Below are positions 19,739-30,589 of a DNA stretch of 64,000 nt, piece after piece; the stretch's first letter is position 1; each line of letters opens with the position of its first letter. Location: positions 1 through 64,000 of the forward strand of contig NZ_LGHS01000066.1 in NCBI RefSeq assembly GCF_001202025.1, written 5' to 3'. The translations under genes and the position numbers were made by a program. The notes under the pieces were generated by a model, which was given only the letters and a program-made list of their open reading frames with translations, did no database searches and was not told the DNA's origin. Origin of the DNA: Pseudorhodobacter aquimaris. Its GTDB lineage: Bacteria > Pseudomonadota > Alphaproteobacteria > Rhodobacterales > Rhodobacteraceae.

Positions 19739-19756
19739 GGCGGGGGAAACCCCGCC
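19739..19756 (+). other. Intercistronic hairpin sucD-sucA
   Basis: GGCGGGG / CCCCGCC with a GAAA tetraloop, no T-tract. Probably stabilises the upstream mRNA or partly terminates. Confidence 0.5.
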
Positions 19757-19826
19757 TTCACACTTTTCAGACAATGGTGGTTTTTTCTCGCCATCCACCC
19801 GGCCCCAACCCTGATGAGGTCTAGCA

Positions 19827-22787
19827 ATGACTGAACAATCCCCGAACGCCCAATTCCGTGCCCAAGATTTCCTTGATGGGGCGAATGCCGAATATATCGA
19901 TCAAATGGCGGCAAAGCACGCGGTGGACCCTGCGTCGGTCGATGCCAGCTGGGCCGCATTCTTTGCCGAGATTGCCGAGGCGGATAAGGTAGCCGAAGCG
20001 GCTGCTGCAGGCCCATCATGGGCGCGCAACGACTGGCCACCGGTGCCATCGGATGATCTGACAGGCGCGCTGACGGGTGAATGGCCGGTGATGCCCTCCA
20101 AGGAAGGTAAGGCCGCAGGGCAAAAGATTGTCGCCAAAGCTGCTGAGGCGGGTGTCTCGCTGTCGGATGCGCAGGTGCAGCGTGCGGTTCTGGACAGTAT
20201 CCGTGCGTTGATGATCATCCGCGCCTACCGTATCCGTGGCCATCTGGCCGCCGACCTTGACCCGCTGAACATCCGCGATGAGACCAACCACCCAGAACTG
20301 GACCCGGCCTCTTACGGGTTTACCGGTGCTGATATGGACCGTCCGATCTTCATCGACAATGTGCTGGGGCTGCAGGTGGCCACCATGCGCCAGATCGTTG
20401 AGATCGTGAAGCGGACCTATTGCGGCACATTCGCGCTGCAATACATGCACATCTCGGATGCCGAGCAGGCTGCATGGCTGAAGGAACGGATTGAGGGTTA
20501 CGGCAAGGAAATCGCCTTTACCCGTGAGGGGCGCAAAGCCATCCTGAACAAGCTGGTCGAGGCCGAGGGTTTTGAGAAATTCCTGCATGTGAAATACATG
20601 GGGACCAAACGTTTTGGCCTTGATGGCGGCGAAAGCCTGATCCCCGCGATGGAGCAGATCATCAAACGCGGTGGCGCTTTGGGCGTACAGGATATCGTGA
20701 TCGGCATGCCGCACCGGGGCCGTCTGTCGGTTCTGGCCAATGTGATGCAAAAGCCGTACCGCGCCATTTTCAACGAGTTTCAGGGCGGTAGCTTCAAGCC
20801 CGAGGACGTTGGTGGTTCGGGCGATGTGAAATACCACCTCGGCGCGTCCAGCGACCGGGAATTTGATGGCAACACAGTTCACCTGTCGTTGACCGCAAAC
20901 CCCAGCCACCTTGAGGCGGTGAACCCCGTCGTTCTGGGCAAGGTCCGCGCCAAGCAGGATCAGCTGAATGATCCAAACCGTGAAAAGGTCCTGCCGATTT
21001 TGCTGCATGGCGATGCGGCATTTGCGGGGCAGGGCGTCGTTGCGGAATGCTTTGGCCTTTCGGGCCTGCGCGGGCACCGGACGGGTGGTACGATCCATAT
21101 CGTGGTGAACAACCAGATCGGCTTTACCACAGCGCCGCATTTCAGCCGCTCTTCGCCCTATCCGACCGATATCGCGATGATGGTTGAGGCGCCGATTTTC
21201 CACGTGAACGGGGATGATCCTGAGGCGGTGGTCCATGCGGCAAAAGTGGCGACCGAATTCCGCCAGAAGTTCCACAAGGACGTGGTTCTGGATATCTTCT
21301 GTTATCGCCGCTTTGGTCACAACGAAGGCGATGAGCCGATGTTCACCAACCCGGCCATGTACACGCAGATCAAAAAGCACAAGACGACCCTGTCGCTTTA
21401 TACCGAGCGTTTGGTCAAGGATGGCCTGATCCCCGAGGGTGAAATCGAGGATATGAAGGCCACATTCCAGGCGCATATGAACGCGGAATTCGAGGCCGGC
21501 AAAGACTATAAGCCGAACAAGGCCGACTGGCTGGATGGCCGCTGGAAACACATGACCCACAAGGGGGATGATTACGAATCCGGCCAGACCGCGATCAGCA
21601 ACGAGATGATGGCAGAGATTGGCACAGCCCTGACCACCGTGCCTGACGGGTTTGATTTGCACCGGACGGTCGGTCGCCAACTGGCGGCAAAGGCCAAGAT
21701 GTTCGAGGAAGGCGTTGGCTTTGACTGGGCCACGGCCGAGGCGCTGGCCTTTGGCAGCCTTGTCTCCGAAGGATATCCCGTGCGCCTTTCCGGGCAGGAT
21801 TGTACCCGTGGGACATTCAGCCAACGCCACTCTGCTTTTGTGGATCAGGTGACCGAAGACCGCCATTACCCGCTAAACCATATCAAGCCGGGTCAGGCGC
21901 GCTATGAGGTGATCGATTCCATGCTGTCGGAATATGCGGTGCTGGGCTTTGAGTATGGCTACTCTTTGTCCGAGCCGAATGCCCTGACAATGTGGGAAGC
22001 GCAGTTTGGTGATTTTGCCAATGGCGCGCAGATCATGTTCGACCAATTCATCAATTCGGGTGAAAGCAAATGGTTGCGGATGTCAGGCCTCGTTTGCCTG
22101 TTGCCGCATGGCTATGAGGGGCAGGGGCCGGAACACTCTTCCGCCCGTCCCGAACGCTTTTTGCAGATGTCGGCAAATGACAACTGGATTGTGGCGAACT
22201 GTTCGACCCCGGCCAACTATTTCCACATTCTGCGCCGCCAGATGCACCGCGATTTCCGCAAGCCGCTGATTTTGATGACGCCGAAATCCTTGTTGCGCCA
22301 TCCGATGTGCGTCTCAACTGCCGCTGAATTTACCACTGGATCCAGCTTCCACCGTGTTTTGTGGGATGATGCGCAACAGGGCCATTCCGAGCTGACGTTG
22401 AAGGCGGATGACAAGATCAAACGTGTCGTGATCTGCTCGGGCAAGGTCTATTTTGATCTGTTGGCCGCGCGAGATGAGCAAGGGCTTGATGATGTTTACC
22501 TTCTGCGTCTGGAACAGTTCTATCCGTTCCCCGCAATGACGATGGTCAAAGAGTTGGAGCGGTTCAAGGGTGCCGAGGTTATCTGGTGCCAGGAAGAACC
22601 GAAAAACCAGGGGTACTGGACCTTTGTCGAGCCTAACCTTGAATGGGCATTGGGCAAGGTGAAGGCGAAAAGCAGCCGTGCGCGCTATGCCGGTCGTGCG
22701 GCCTCGGCCTCGCCAGCGACAGGGTTGGCCAGTCGTCATAAAACGGAACAAGAGGCGCTGATTGCTGATGCGCTGACGGGGGAATAA
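19827..22787 (+). CDS. sucA: 2-oxoglutarate dehydrogenase E1 component
   Basis: 986 aa, normal length. Thiamine-diphosphate decarboxylase of the 2-oxoglutarate dehydrogenase complex. N-terminal [28 protein letters not shown], ThDP pyrophosphate site with [13 protein letters not shown], and C-terminal [14 protein letters not shown]. Five bases ahead of sucB, so translationally close. Confidence 0.98.
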   Translation: MTEQSPNAQFRAQDFLDGANAEYIDQMAAKHAVDPASVDASWAAFFAEIAEADKVAEAAAAGPSWARNDWPPVPSDDLTGALTGEWPVMPSKEGKAAGQKIVAKAAEAGVSLSDAQVQRAVLDSIRALMIIRAYRIRGHLAADLDPLNIRDETNHPELDPASYGFTGADMDRPIFIDNVLGLQVATMRQIVEIVKRTYCGTFALQYMHISDAEQAAWLKERIEGYGKEIAFTREGRKAILNKLVEAEGFEKFLHVKYMGTKRFGLDGGESLIPAMEQIIKRGGALGVQDIVIGMPHRGRLSVLANVMQKPYRAIFNEFQGGSFKPEDVGGSGDVKYHLGASSDREFDGNTVHLSLTANPSHLEAVNPVVLGKVRAKQDQLNDPNREKVLPILLHGDAAFAGQGVVAECFGLSGLRGHRTGGTIHIVVNNQIGFTTAPHFSRSSPYPTDIAMMVEAPIFHVNGDDPEAVVHAAKVATEFRQKFHKDVVLDIFCYRRFGHNEGDEPMFTNPAMYTQIKKHKTTLSLYTERLVKDGLIPEGEIEDMKATFQAHMNAEFEAGKDYKPNKADWLDGRWKHMTHKGDDYESGQTAISNEMMAEIGTALTTVPDGFDLHRTVGRQLAAKAKMFEEGVGFDWATAEALAFGSLVSEGYPVRLSGQDCTRGTFSQRHSAFVDQVTEDRHYPLNHIKPGQARYEVIDSMLSEYAVLGFEYGYSLSEPNALTMWEAQFGDFANGAQIMFDQFINSGESKWLRMSGLVCLLPHGYEGQGPEHSSARPERFLQMSANDNWIVANCSTPANYFHILRRQMHRDFRKPLILMTPKSLLRHPMCVSTAAEFTTGSSFHRVLWDDAQQGHSELTLKADDKIKRVVICSGKVYFDLLAARDEQGLDDVYLLRLEQFYPFPAMTMVKELERFKGAEVIWCQEEPKNQGYWTFVEPNLEWALGKVKAKSSRARYAGRAASASPATGLASRHKTEQEALIADALTGE

Positions 22788-22792
22788 GGCGC

Positions 22793-24295
22793 ATGGCTAC
22801 TGAAGTACGGGTTCCAACGCTGGGTGAAAGCGTGTCGGAGGCGACGGTCGCCACCTGGTATAAAAAGCTGGGTGACACCGTTGCTGTTGATGAGATGCTC
22901 TGTGAGCTGGAAACCGATAAAGTCACCGTTGAGGTGCCGAGCCCAGTTGCAGGCACCCTGACAGAGATTGTCGCAGCCGTGGGCGAGACCGTGGGCGTTG
23001 CGGCCCTTCTGGCCCAAATCGGCGCGCAATCTGAAAACACAGGGGCCGCCGCCCCGACAACCGATGACAAAGACGCAAAGGCCGAGGCCAGCGTGAAAGA
23101 GGGTAAAATGACCGACGTAAATGTACCGACCCTTGGCGAATCCGTATCCGAGGCAACCGTTTCCACTTGGTTCAAAAAGGTGGGTGACGCGGTTGCCCAA
23201 GACGAAATGCTGTGTGAGCTGGAAACCGACAAGGTCTCGGTTGAGGTTCCAAGCCCCGTCGCGGGTGTTTTGAAAGAGATCGTCGCCGCCGAGGGCGAAA
23301 CGGTTTCCGCAAACGCCAAACTGGCTGTGATCGCCGAAGGCGAAGCAGGCACCGTCGCGATTGACGCAGGCCCCGAAGAGACCAAGCCACGCAAGACTGA
23401 GGATACCGTCAAATCCAAGGACGTCGAGGATGCACCTTCCGCCAAAAAGGCAATGGCAGAGGCCGGTTTGAACCGCGATCAGGTTCAGGGTTCTGGCCGT
23501 GATGGTCGTGTGATGAAAGAAGATGTGGCCAAAGCGGCGTCCGCCCCTGCGCCGGTTGCGGCCGCCCCGCGCGCGCCTGTCTCAACCGATGATGCCAGCC
23601 GTGAAGAGCGGGTCAAGATGACCAAGCTGCGCCAAACCATCGCGCGCCGTCTGAAAGAAAGCCAGAACACCGCCGCCATGTTGACCACCTATAACGAGGT
23701 GGACATGTCCGAGGTGATGTCGCTGCGCAACCAGTACAAAGACCAGTTCGAAAAGAAACACAAAGTGCGTTTGGGCTTTATGTCCTTCTTTACAAAGGCT
23801 TGCTGCCACGCGCTGAAAGAAGTGCCTGAGGTGAATGCCGAGATTGATGGCACCGATGTCGTCTATAAAAACTATGTCCATATGGGCGTGGCGGCTGGTA
23901 CGCCTTCGGGTCTTGTCGTGCCGGTGATCCGCGATGCCGACAGCATGTCCTTTGCCGAGATCGAAAAAGCGATTGCCGAAAAAGGGGCGCGCGCCCGTGA
24001 TGGCAAGCTGACCATGGCCGAGATGCAAGGCGGCACGTTCACCATCTCCAACGGTGGTGTTTACGGCTCGCTGATGTCCTCGCCCATCCTGAACCCGCCG
24101 CAATCGGGTATCTTGGGGATGCACAAAATCCAGGACCGCCCTGTCGTTGTGAACGGAGAGATCGTCATCCGTCCGATGATGTATCTGGCGCTCTCCTATG
24201 ACCACCGGATCGTCGACGGCAAAGGGGCCGTGACCTTCCTCGTGCGCGTCAAAGAAGCGCTTGAGGATCCACGCCGGTTGCTGATGGATTTGTAA
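22793..24295 (+). CDS. sucB: 2-oxoglutarate dehydrogenase E2 (dihydrolipoyl succinyltransferase), two lipoyl domains
   Basis: 500 aa, longer than the roughly 400-aa single-lipoyl form. Two near-identical lipoyl domains with lipoylation lysines in [15 protein letters not shown] (Lys43) and [15 protein letters not shown] (Lys147), separated by an Ala/Asp/Lys-rich linker; then an E1/E3-binding domain ([20 protein letters not shown]), a hinge, and the catalytic domain with [13 protein letters not shown]. The duplicated lipoyl domain is, from memory, common in Rhodobacterales. Confidence 0.97.
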   Translation: MATEVRVPTLGESVSEATVATWYKKLGDTVAVDEMLCELETDKVTVEVPSPVAGTLTEIVAAVGETVGVAALLAQIGAQSENTGAAAPTTDDKDAKAEASVKEGKMTDVNVPTLGESVSEATVSTWFKKVGDAVAQDEMLCELETDKVSVEVPSPVAGVLKEIVAAEGETVSANAKLAVIAEGEAGTVAIDAGPEETKPRKTEDTVKSKDVEDAPSAKKAMAEAGLNRDQVQGSGRDGRVMKEDVAKAASAPAPVAAAPRAPVSTDDASREERVKMTKLRQTIARRLKESQNTAAMLTTYNEVDMSEVMSLRNQYKDQFEKKHKVRLGFMSFFTKACCHALKEVPEVNAEIDGTDVVYKNYVHMGVAAGTPSGLVVPVIRDADSMSFAEIEKAIAEKGARARDGKLTMAEMQGGTFTISNGGVYGSLMSSPILNPPQSGILGMHKIQDRPVVVNGEIVIRPMMYLALSYDHRIVDGKGAVTFLVRVKEALEDPRRLLMDL

Positions 24296-24301
24296 CAACA
24301 T

Positions 24302-24640
24302 ATGGGCGGCACGCGACGAAGCAAAGAGCAGATATTGGCCGAGTTTCATTGGCTTTATGACTGTTTTGAAGCGTCCATGGCCGCCCATGCCCCCATTGAA
24401 GGCATTGATTATTCCTGTGTGCCTTCCCGTGTTCAGATGCTTGGCAGGCTCGGAAAAGGTCTTAGCCCATCGCAGCTTGTGTCTGGCGTTCGTTCGGCTT
24501 TGGGGGATGCAGCGAAAGTGATGCGCATACTGCCCAAGGATAATCCTGCCAAGGGCGCGGCGCTTCATGCAAATTATGCAGCCATTCGCGGCCGCAGTCT
24601 TGAGGACGACATTGCCCTTGCGAAAAAGGCCCATTCATGA
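24302..24640 (+). CDS. Hypothetical protein, 112 aa
   Basis: Starts MGGTRRSKEQILAEFHWLYD; mixed charged and helical, no signal or membrane segment. Its stop overlaps the start of the MAPEG gene (ATGA) and it begins six bases behind sucB, so it is expressed with the suc operon. The ribosome site is weak and an internal start is possible. Not recognised. Confidence 0.65.
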   Translation: MGGTRRSKEQILAEFHWLYDCFEASMAAHAPIEGIDYSCVPSRVQMLGRLGKGLSPSQLVSGVRSALGDAAKVMRILPKDNPAKGAALHANYAAIRGRSLEDDIALAKKAHS

Positions 24641-25032
24641 CCCCAGAACTCACCACCCTCGCCCTCGCGGCCGTGCTCCAAGCCGTCCAGTTCATCCTGT
24701 TCGCCATTCCCGCGAACCGGGAGTTGGGCACCGGCTACACGTCTTCTGCGCGGGACCGGCCACCAAGCCGCGAACTCTCGGTTCGCACGGGGCGGCTGCA
24801 GCGGGCCTTGAATAACCACTTTGAGGGGTTGATCCTGTTCACTATTGCCGTGGTTGTCGTCACGCTTGGCGATCAATCCACCGGCTTCACCGCCGCCTGC
24901 GCTTGGGTCTATCTCGTGGCGCGGGTCCTGTTTATCCCTGCCTATGCCTTTGGCTGGAACCCTTGGCGTTCTGCGATATGGGGCGTAGGCTTCTTTGCAA
25001 CCGTGGCGATGATCGTGGCTGCACTCTTGTAA
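24637..25032 (+). CDS. MAPEG-family membrane protein
   Basis: 131 aa with four hydrophobic helices. RTGRLQRALNNHFEGLILF is the MAPEG signature (related to microsomal glutathione transferases), and AWVYLVARVLFIPAYAFG fits the last helices. Coupled to the preceding small gene by an ATGA overlap; sits between sucB and lpd. Substrate unknown. Confidence 0.85.
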   Translation: MTPELTTLALAAVLQAVQFILFAIPANRELGTGYTSSARDRPPSRELSVRTGRLQRALNNHFEGLILFTIAVVVVTLGDQSTGFTAACAWVYLVARVLFIPAYAFGWNPWRSAIWGVGFFATVAMIVAALL

Positions 25033-25107
25033 TCTATCTGTTCGGAAATACCTTCGGGGTTCGGGGGCAGGCAGCCCCCGACGACATAACAATAAGGAAC
25101 CCTATCC

Positions 25108-26493
25108 ATGGCAAGTTTTGACGTCATCATCATCGGCGCTGGGCCTGGCGGCTACGTTTGCGCCATCCGTTGCGCACAGCTCGGCCTGAAGACCGCTGTG
25201 GTTGAAGGGCGCGAAACGCTGGGCGGGACCTGCTTGAATGTGGGCTGCATCCCGTCCAAGGCGCTGCTCCATGCGACGCACTCCCTGCATGAGGCAGAGC
25301 ATAACTTTGCCAAGATGGGCCTGAAAGGCAAATCGCCTTCGGTCGATTGGGAGCAGATGAAAGCCTATAAGCAGGACGTTGTTGACGGCAACACCAAGGG
25401 TATCGAATTCCTGTTCAAAAAGAACAAGGTAACTTGGCTGAAGGGCTGGGGCTCTATCCCTGAGGCGGGCAAGGTCAAGGTCGGCGATGAGGTGCATGAG
25501 GCCAAAAACATCGTGATCGCTTCGGGTTCGGAAGCGTCCAGCCTGCCGGGTGTTGAGGTCGATGAAAAGACGGTCGTGACCTCGACCGGCGCTTTGGTCT
25601 TGAACAAGGTGCCGAAATCACTGGTGGTGATCGGGGCTGGCGTGATCGGGCTGGAAATGGGCTCTGTCTATGCGCGTTTGGGGTCCGAAGTGACCGTGGT
25701 GGAGTACCTTGACGCTATCACGCCGGGTATGGACGGCGATGTCGCCAAAACCTTCCAGCGGATTCTGACCAAGCAAGGGATCAAATTCGTGCTTGGCGCT
25801 GCGGTTCAGGGTGTGACGACCAAGGGTGGCAAGGCCAAGGTTACCTATAAGCTGCGCAAGGATGACAGCGAGGCGGTGCTGGATGCCGATTGCGTGCTGG
25901 TTGCCACAGGGCGCAGGCCGTTCGTCGATGGTCTGGGCTTGGACGCTTTGGGCGTAGAGATGGAGCCGCGCGGCCAGATCAAGACCGATCATTTCGCGAC
26001 CAACATCAAGGGCATCTATGCGATTGGTGATGCGATTGTCGGGCCGATGCTTGCGCATAAGGCCGAAGATGAAGGCATGGCGCTGGCCGAGATTCTGGCC
26101 GGTAAGGCGGGTCATGTGAACTATGATGTGATCCCCGGTGTGGTCTATACCACGCCAGAGATCGCATCGGTTGGCAAAACCGAAGAGCAGCTGAAAGAGG
26201 CCGGTCGCGCCTATAAGGTTGGCAAATTTTCCTTTATGGGGAACGCGCGGGCCAAGGCGATTTTCCAGGCTGAAGGGTTTGTGAAAATCCTTGCCGACAA
26301 AGACACCGACCGCATTCTGGGCGCGCACATCATCGGGCCAATGGCGGGTGATCTGATCCATGAGGTCTGCGTTGCAATGGAATTTGGCGCTTCGGCCCAA
26401 GATCTGGCGCTGACCTGCCACGCACACCCGACCTATAGCGAGGCAGTGCGCGAAGCCGCCCTCGCTTGCGGCGATGGCGCGATCCACGCCTAA
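25108..26493 (+). CDS. lpd: Dihydrolipoamide dehydrogenase (E3)
   Basis: 461 aa. FAD-binding [17 protein letters not shown], redox pair [15 protein letters not shown] (Cys42/Cys47), NAD site [20 protein letters not shown], and the C-terminal His-Glu motif in [11 protein letters not shown]. Reoxidises the lipoyl groups of SucB. Last gene of the suc operon, followed by a terminator. Confidence 0.98.
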   Translation: MASFDVIIIGAGPGGYVCAIRCAQLGLKTAVVEGRETLGGTCLNVGCIPSKALLHATHSLHEAEHNFAKMGLKGKSPSVDWEQMKAYKQDVVDGNTKGIEFLFKKNKVTWLKGWGSIPEAGKVKVGDEVHEAKNIVIASGSEASSLPGVEVDEKTVVTSTGALVLNKVPKSLVVIGAGVIGLEMGSVYARLGSEVTVVEYLDAITPGMDGDVAKTFQRILTKQGIKFVLGAAVQGVTTKGGKAKVTYKLRKDDSEAVLDADCVLVATGRRPFVDGLGLDALGVEMEPRGQIKTDHFATNIKGIYAIGDAIVGPMLAHKAEDEGMALAEILAGKAGHVNYDVIPGVVYTTPEIASVGKTEEQLKEAGRAYKVGKFSFMGNARAKAIFQAEGFVKILADKDTDRILGAHIIGPMAGDLIHEVCVAMEFGASAQDLALTCHAHPTYSEAVREAALACGDGAIHA

Positions 26494-26498
26494 GACAT

Positions 26499-26524
26499 AA
26501 AAGGGGGCCAATGGCCCCCTTTTT
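26499..26524. terminator. Bidirectional terminator between lpd and ecm
   Basis: AAAAGGGGGCC-AAT-GGCCCCCTTTT: a GC stem flanked by A-tract and T-tract, serving the two converging genes. Confidence 0.9.
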
Positions 26525-28491
26525 CATTCTGCGGCGACGGGGCTGGGGTCGACCAAGACCACAATATCCATCATGATTTTGTTCAGCTCAAAGTCTTTGG
26601 GCGTATAAACGGCGGCCACACCCATCTTGCGCAGGGCCTCGGCATCGCTTTCAGGGATAATGCCGCCAACGACCAGCGGAATATCCGCGAGGCCGTTCTC
26701 GCGCATCATCTCCAATGTCTCGGTGATTAATGGCAGATGGGACCCTGACAGGATCGAAAGGCCTACGATATGCGCATCCTGTTCAATCGCGGCGTTTACG
26801 ATTTCCGTTGGAGTCAGGCGGATCCCCTCATAGTGGATGTCCATGCCGCAATCCCGCGCACGGGCGGCGATTTGTTCGGCCCCGTTCGAATGACCGTCCA
26901 GCCCGGGTTTGCCCACCAAAAACTTCAATGGCCGCCCCAGTTTTGACGAAACCGCCTGCACCGCCTCACGGATCGGTTCCAATCCTTCGGTACGGTTCGA
27001 CGGGTTTTGCGAAACGCCGGTGGGTGCGCGGTATTCACCAAAGGCCGCGCGGATCGTGGCGCCCCATTCGCCGGTCGTCACCCCCGCTTTCGCACAAGCA
27101 ATTGAGGGCGGCATGATATTGGCGCCACTCTGCGCGGCACTGCGCAGCGCAGCAAGAGCGGCCTCAACGGCCGCCGCGCTGCGGGCTGTTTTCCATTCGG
27201 CCAGCCGTTCCAGCTGGTCCGCCTCGGCCTCTGGATCGGCGGCCATAATCGCGCCGTCCCCCGCCGTCAGCGGGCTCGGCGTCGTCTCGACCCAGCGGTT
27301 TACGCCAACGACGGTGGTTTCCCCGCTTTCGATCCGGGTAATGCGCTCTGCGTTCGCCTCAACCAACCGTCCCTTCATATAGCCGATCGCCGCCACGGCC
27401 CCGCCCATATCGTCGATACGGGCCAGCTCTTCGCGCGCCCCTTCTTTCAGGCTTTCTACCTTGCGATCAACGGCCGGGTTGCCATCAAACAGGTCCTCAT
27501 ATTCCAGCAAATCGGATTCATACGCCAGAATCTGCTGCATCCGAAGCGACCATTGCTGATCCCAAGGGCGCGGCAGGCCAAGCGCTTCATTCCACGCGGG
27601 CAATTGCACGGCACGCGCGCGGGCTCTTTTGGAAAGCGTCACCGCCAGCGCCTCGATCAAAATCCGGTAGACGTTGTTTTCGGGCTGCTGCTCGGTCAGA
27701 CCAAGCGAGTTGACCTGTACGCCATAGCGGAACCGACGATATTTCGCATCCTGCACGCCGTAACGGGTCAGGCAAATCTCATCCCAAAGGTCGACAAAGG
27801 CCCGCATTTTGCACATTTCGGTGATGAAACGGATGCCCGCATTCACAAAGAAGGATATGCGGCCAACCATATTCGGAAAATCATCGGCCGAGACTTTGCC
27901 CTTCAGGTCATCCAGCACCGCACAGGCGGTGGCCAGCGCAAAGGCCAGCTCTTGCTCTGGCGTCGCGCCCGCCTCTTGCAGGTGATAAGAGCAGATGTTC
28001 ATCGGGTTCCACTTTGGCAGATGTTTCTGCGTATAGGCGGCCACATCGGTGATCATCCGCAAACTGGGCGCAGGCGGGCAGATATAGGTCCCGCGTGATA
28101 GATATTCTTTGATCAGGTCGTTTTGTACGGTCCCGTTCAGCTTGGATACATCCGCGCCCTGTTCTTCTGCCACAGCGACATAAAGCGACAAAAGCCACGG
28201 CGCGGTGGCATTGATCGTCATCGAGGTATTCATCTGTTCCAGCGGAATATTCGCAAACAGCGCCCGCATGTCACCAAGATGAGAGACAGGCACGCCGACC
28301 TTTCCCACCTCGCCCCGTGCCAGCTCATGGTCCGAATCATATCCAGTTTGCGTGGGCAGGTCGAAGGCAACCGAAAGCCCGGTCTGGCCCTTGGCAAGGT
28401 TCCCGCGATAAAGCGCATTGGAGGCCGCAGCGGTGGAATGGCCGGCATAGGTCCGAAACAGCCATGGCTTGTCTTTGGTCGGGGCGGTCAT
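26524..28491 (-). CDS. ecm: Ethylmalonyl-CoA mutase (B12-dependent)
   Basis: 655 aa, single polypeptide. Mutase barrel with YAGHSTAAASNALYRGNL, LSVAFDLPTQTGYDSDHELA, and MNTSMTINATAPWLL; C-terminal cobalamin domain with LVGKPGLDGHSNGAEQ (DxHxxG). The shorter length and position opposite ccr point to ethylmalonyl-CoA rather than methylmalonyl-CoA mutase (MeaA type). Converts ethylmalonyl-CoA to methylsuccinyl-CoA. Its stop lies at the edge of the shared terminator. Confidence 0.92.
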   Translation of the reverse strand: MTAPTKDKPWLFRTYAGHSTAAASNALYRGNLAKGQTGLSVAFDLPTQTGYDSDHELARGEVGKVGVPVSHLGDMRALFANIPLEQMNTSMTINATAPWLLSLYVAVAEEQGADVSKLNGTVQNDLIKEYLSRGTYICPPAPSLRMITDVAAYTQKHLPKWNPMNICSYHLQEAGATPEQELAFALATACAVLDDLKGKVSADDFPNMVGRISFFVNAGIRFITEMCKMRAFVDLWDEICLTRYGVQDAKYRRFRYGVQVNSLGLTEQQPENNVYRILIEALAVTLSKRARARAVQLPAWNEALGLPRPWDQQWSLRMQQILAYESDLLEYEDLFDGNPAVDRKVESLKEGAREELARIDDMGGAVAAIGYMKGRLVEANAERITRIESGETTVVGVNRWVETTPSPLTAGDGAIMAADPEAEADQLERLAEWKTARSAAAVEAALAALRSAAQSGANIMPPSIACAKAGVTTGEWGATIRAAFGEYRAPTGVSQNPSNRTEGLEPIREAVQAVSSKLGRPLKFLVGKPGLDGHSNGAEQIAARARDCGMDIHYEGIRLTPTEIVNAAIEQDAHIVGLSILSGSHLPLITETLEMMRENGLADIPLVVGGIIPESDAEALRKMGVAAVYTPKDFELNKIMMDIVVLVDPSPVAAE

Positions 28492-28848
28492 AGGGCCTCC
28501 TTACATCTGGCGCGCAATTTTATTACCTTATGCGATTGATAGGCGACATATTGCATCATTGTCAATTCGCCGCAGCGCAGCAGCGCGAAATTGCTGCTCG
28601 GGATGCGTAAACTTCTGTCTTTTGGCGAGGTGTTGACTAGAATAAAGACCAAGCCTGTAGTCGGCAGGCACTGTTGGACAGGTTTCGAGGGCGTTCGCCC
28701 TCGTCAAGGGTGCGCTGCAATGCGGCGGACATAAAATTACAAAAACAGCCCGTTTGGCATTGCAATGTTGCGCAATGCCTTTTATCTCTGTCGTAAGGCC
28801 GCGCCGATTCTGCGATGCGGCATGACATTACGCCAAGAGGAGGCCCGC
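28492..28848. promoter_or_regulatory. Divergent ecm/ccr promoter region
   Basis: 357 bases without a gene. Contains a perfect hairpin CGAGGGCG-TT-CGCCCTCG (28686-28703) and two adjacent short palindromes TTGCAA (28760-28765) and TTGCGCAA (28768-28775), about 75 bp before ccr. The latter resemble TTGCAA-type sites of short-chain acyl-CoA regulators (RamB/PccR family), which is only an inference. Confidence 0.5.
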
Positions 28849-30141
28849 ATGGCACTGGATACGCAGCACGATATCGTTGCCTATGATGCACCGAAAAAGG
28901 ACCTTTATGAGGTCGGTGAAATGCCGCCCTTGGGGCATGTGCCAAAGCAGATGTACGCTTGGACCATCCGCCGCGAACGTCACGGCGACCCTGATACCGC
29001 CATGTTGGTTGAAGTCGTCGATACGCCCAAGATCGACAGCCACGAAGTGCTGGTATTGGTGATGGCCGCTGGCGTGAACTACAACGGGGTTTGGGCGGCC
29101 TTAGGCCTGCCGATTAGCCCGTTTGACGGTCACAAACAGCCATATCACATCGCCGGTTCTGACGCGTCGGGCATCATCTGGGCCGTGGGCGACAAGGTAA
29201 AGCGCTGGAAAGTCGGCGACGAGGTGGTGATCCACTGCAATCAGGACGATGGCGATGATGAAGAGTGCAACGGTGGCGATCCGATGTTCTCGACCAGCCA
29301 GCGGATCTGGGGCTATGAGACGCCGGACGGCTCTTTTGCGCAGTTCACCAACGTGCAGGCGCAACAGTTGATGCCACGCCCCAAGCATCTGACATGGGAG
29401 GAAAGCGCTTGCTACACGCTGACCCTCGCCACCGCTTACCGGATGCTGTTCGGCCATGAGCCGCATGACCTCAAACCCGGCCAGAACGTGCTGGTCTGGG
29501 GCGCCTCGGGGGGGCTGGGGTCCTTTGCGATCCAGCTGATCAACGCGGCGGGCGGCAATGCGATTGGCGTGATCTCGGAAGAGGACAAGCGCGAATTCGT
29601 GATGGGGCTTGGCGCGAAAGGTGTCATCAACCGCAAGGATTTCAGTTGCTGGGGCCAACTGCCCAAAGTGAACACGCCAGAATATAAGGAATGGTTCACC
29701 GAGGCGCGCAAATTCGGCAAGGCGATCTGGGATATCACCGGCAAGGGCAATAACGTCGATATGGTGTTTGAACATCCGGGCGAGGCGACTTTCCCAGTGT
29801 CGACGCTGGTGTGTAAAAAAGGCGGCATGGTGGTGATCTGTGCCGGGACCACCGGCTTTAACTGTACCTTTGACGTACGCTATTTGTGGATGCACCAAAA
29901 GCGCGTTCAGGGCAGCCATTTCGCCCACCTCAAGCAGGCGTCGTCGGCCAATAAGCTGATGCTGGAGCGGCGGCTGGACCCTTGCATGTCCGAGGTGTTT
30001 CCATGGGATGAAATCCCGGCAGCCCATATGAAAATGCTGAAAAATCAGCATAAGCCGGGCAATATGTCGGTATTGGTTCAGGCACCACATACGGGCTTGC
30101 GCACCTTTGAAGATACGCTTGAGGCCAGTAAAAACCGTTGA
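28849..30141 (+). CDS. ccr: Crotonyl-CoA carboxylase/reductase
   Basis: 430 aa, normal length. Zinc-independent MDR-family enzyme making ethylmalonyl-CoA from crotonyl-CoA, CO2 and NADPH, the key step of the ethylmalonyl-CoA pathway. NADPH loop WGASGGLGSFAIQLINAAGG; family segments HKQPYHIAGSDASGIIW and HCNQDDGDDEECNGGDPMF. ATG 28849 follows AGAGGAGG. Monocistronic, ended by a terminator. Confidence 0.97.
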   Translation: MALDTQHDIVAYDAPKKDLYEVGEMPPLGHVPKQMYAWTIRRERHGDPDTAMLVEVVDTPKIDSHEVLVLVMAAGVNYNGVWAALGLPISPFDGHKQPYHIAGSDASGIIWAVGDKVKRWKVGDEVVIHCNQDDGDDEECNGGDPMFSTSQRIWGYETPDGSFAQFTNVQAQQLMPRPKHLTWEESACYTLTLATAYRMLFGHEPHDLKPGQNVLVWGASGGLGSFAIQLINAAGGNAIGVISEEDKREFVMGLGAKGVINRKDFSCWGQLPKVNTPEYKEWFTEARKFGKAIWDITGKGNNVDMVFEHPGEATFPVSTLVCKKGGMVVICAGTTGFNCTFDVRYLWMHQKRVQGSHFAHLKQASSANKLMLERRLDPCMSEVFPWDEIPAAHMKMLKNQHKPGNMSVLVQAPHTGLRTFEDTLEASKNR

Positions 30142-30160
30142 TTTGCGACTATTAGCCAAT

Positions 30161-30195
30161 AAAGCCGCGTCTCCAGCTTGGGGACGCGGCTTTTT
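30161..30195 (+). terminator. Terminator after ccr
   Basis: Eleven-base stem AAAGCCGCGTC / GACGCGGCTTT followed by T residues. Confidence 0.9.
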
Positions 30196-30310
30196 GCTTG
30201 CGTAGGGGGGGGCTATTTGTGGTTACTATTTATTGACGGATGGGTGATTAGAGTTGGGAGAGCGGCCTATGCATTAGGCGACAATTTCAACCTCTTATAT
30301 TGGGGGCGCA

Positions 30311-30511
30311 ATGCGCCATGACTGGATCTTTGACGTGTTGGCCGATCTGCAGGTCTATGCGAGCGAAAACGACCTTCCCGCCCTGGCGGCGCAGGTTGTA
30401 ACGGCCCTGCAGATAGCAGAGCTTGAAATCGGTGCGGAGGCTGGGCAAGCGCCGCCGGCATTGGATGTTGTGGCGGCAGTCATTGCCGAAAAGCGTCGCC
30501 GCGCACATTGA
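30311..30511 (+). CDS. Small conserved-type protein, 66 aa
   Basis: MRHDWIFDVLADLQVYASEN..., predicted helical, ending EKRRRAH. Resembles short uncharacterised Rhodobacteraceae proteins with the same start. Soluble. Upstream of the helicase gene, same strand, gap 78 bases. Confidence 0.65.
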   Translation: MRHDWIFDVLADLQVYASENDLPALAAQVVTALQIAELEIGAEAGQAPPALDVVAAVIAEKRRRAH

Positions 30512-30589
30512 TACGATTTTCGCTGTGGCCGGTATGAAAACCTGCCTTGCTCGCTGGTCTTGGCGAGCGGGCGCAGCTATGGTCGCGTG

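Noticed and set aside
20016-21866. 616-codon frame antisense to sucA
   Set aside because: Same reason; sucA is intact and highly conserved on the other strand.
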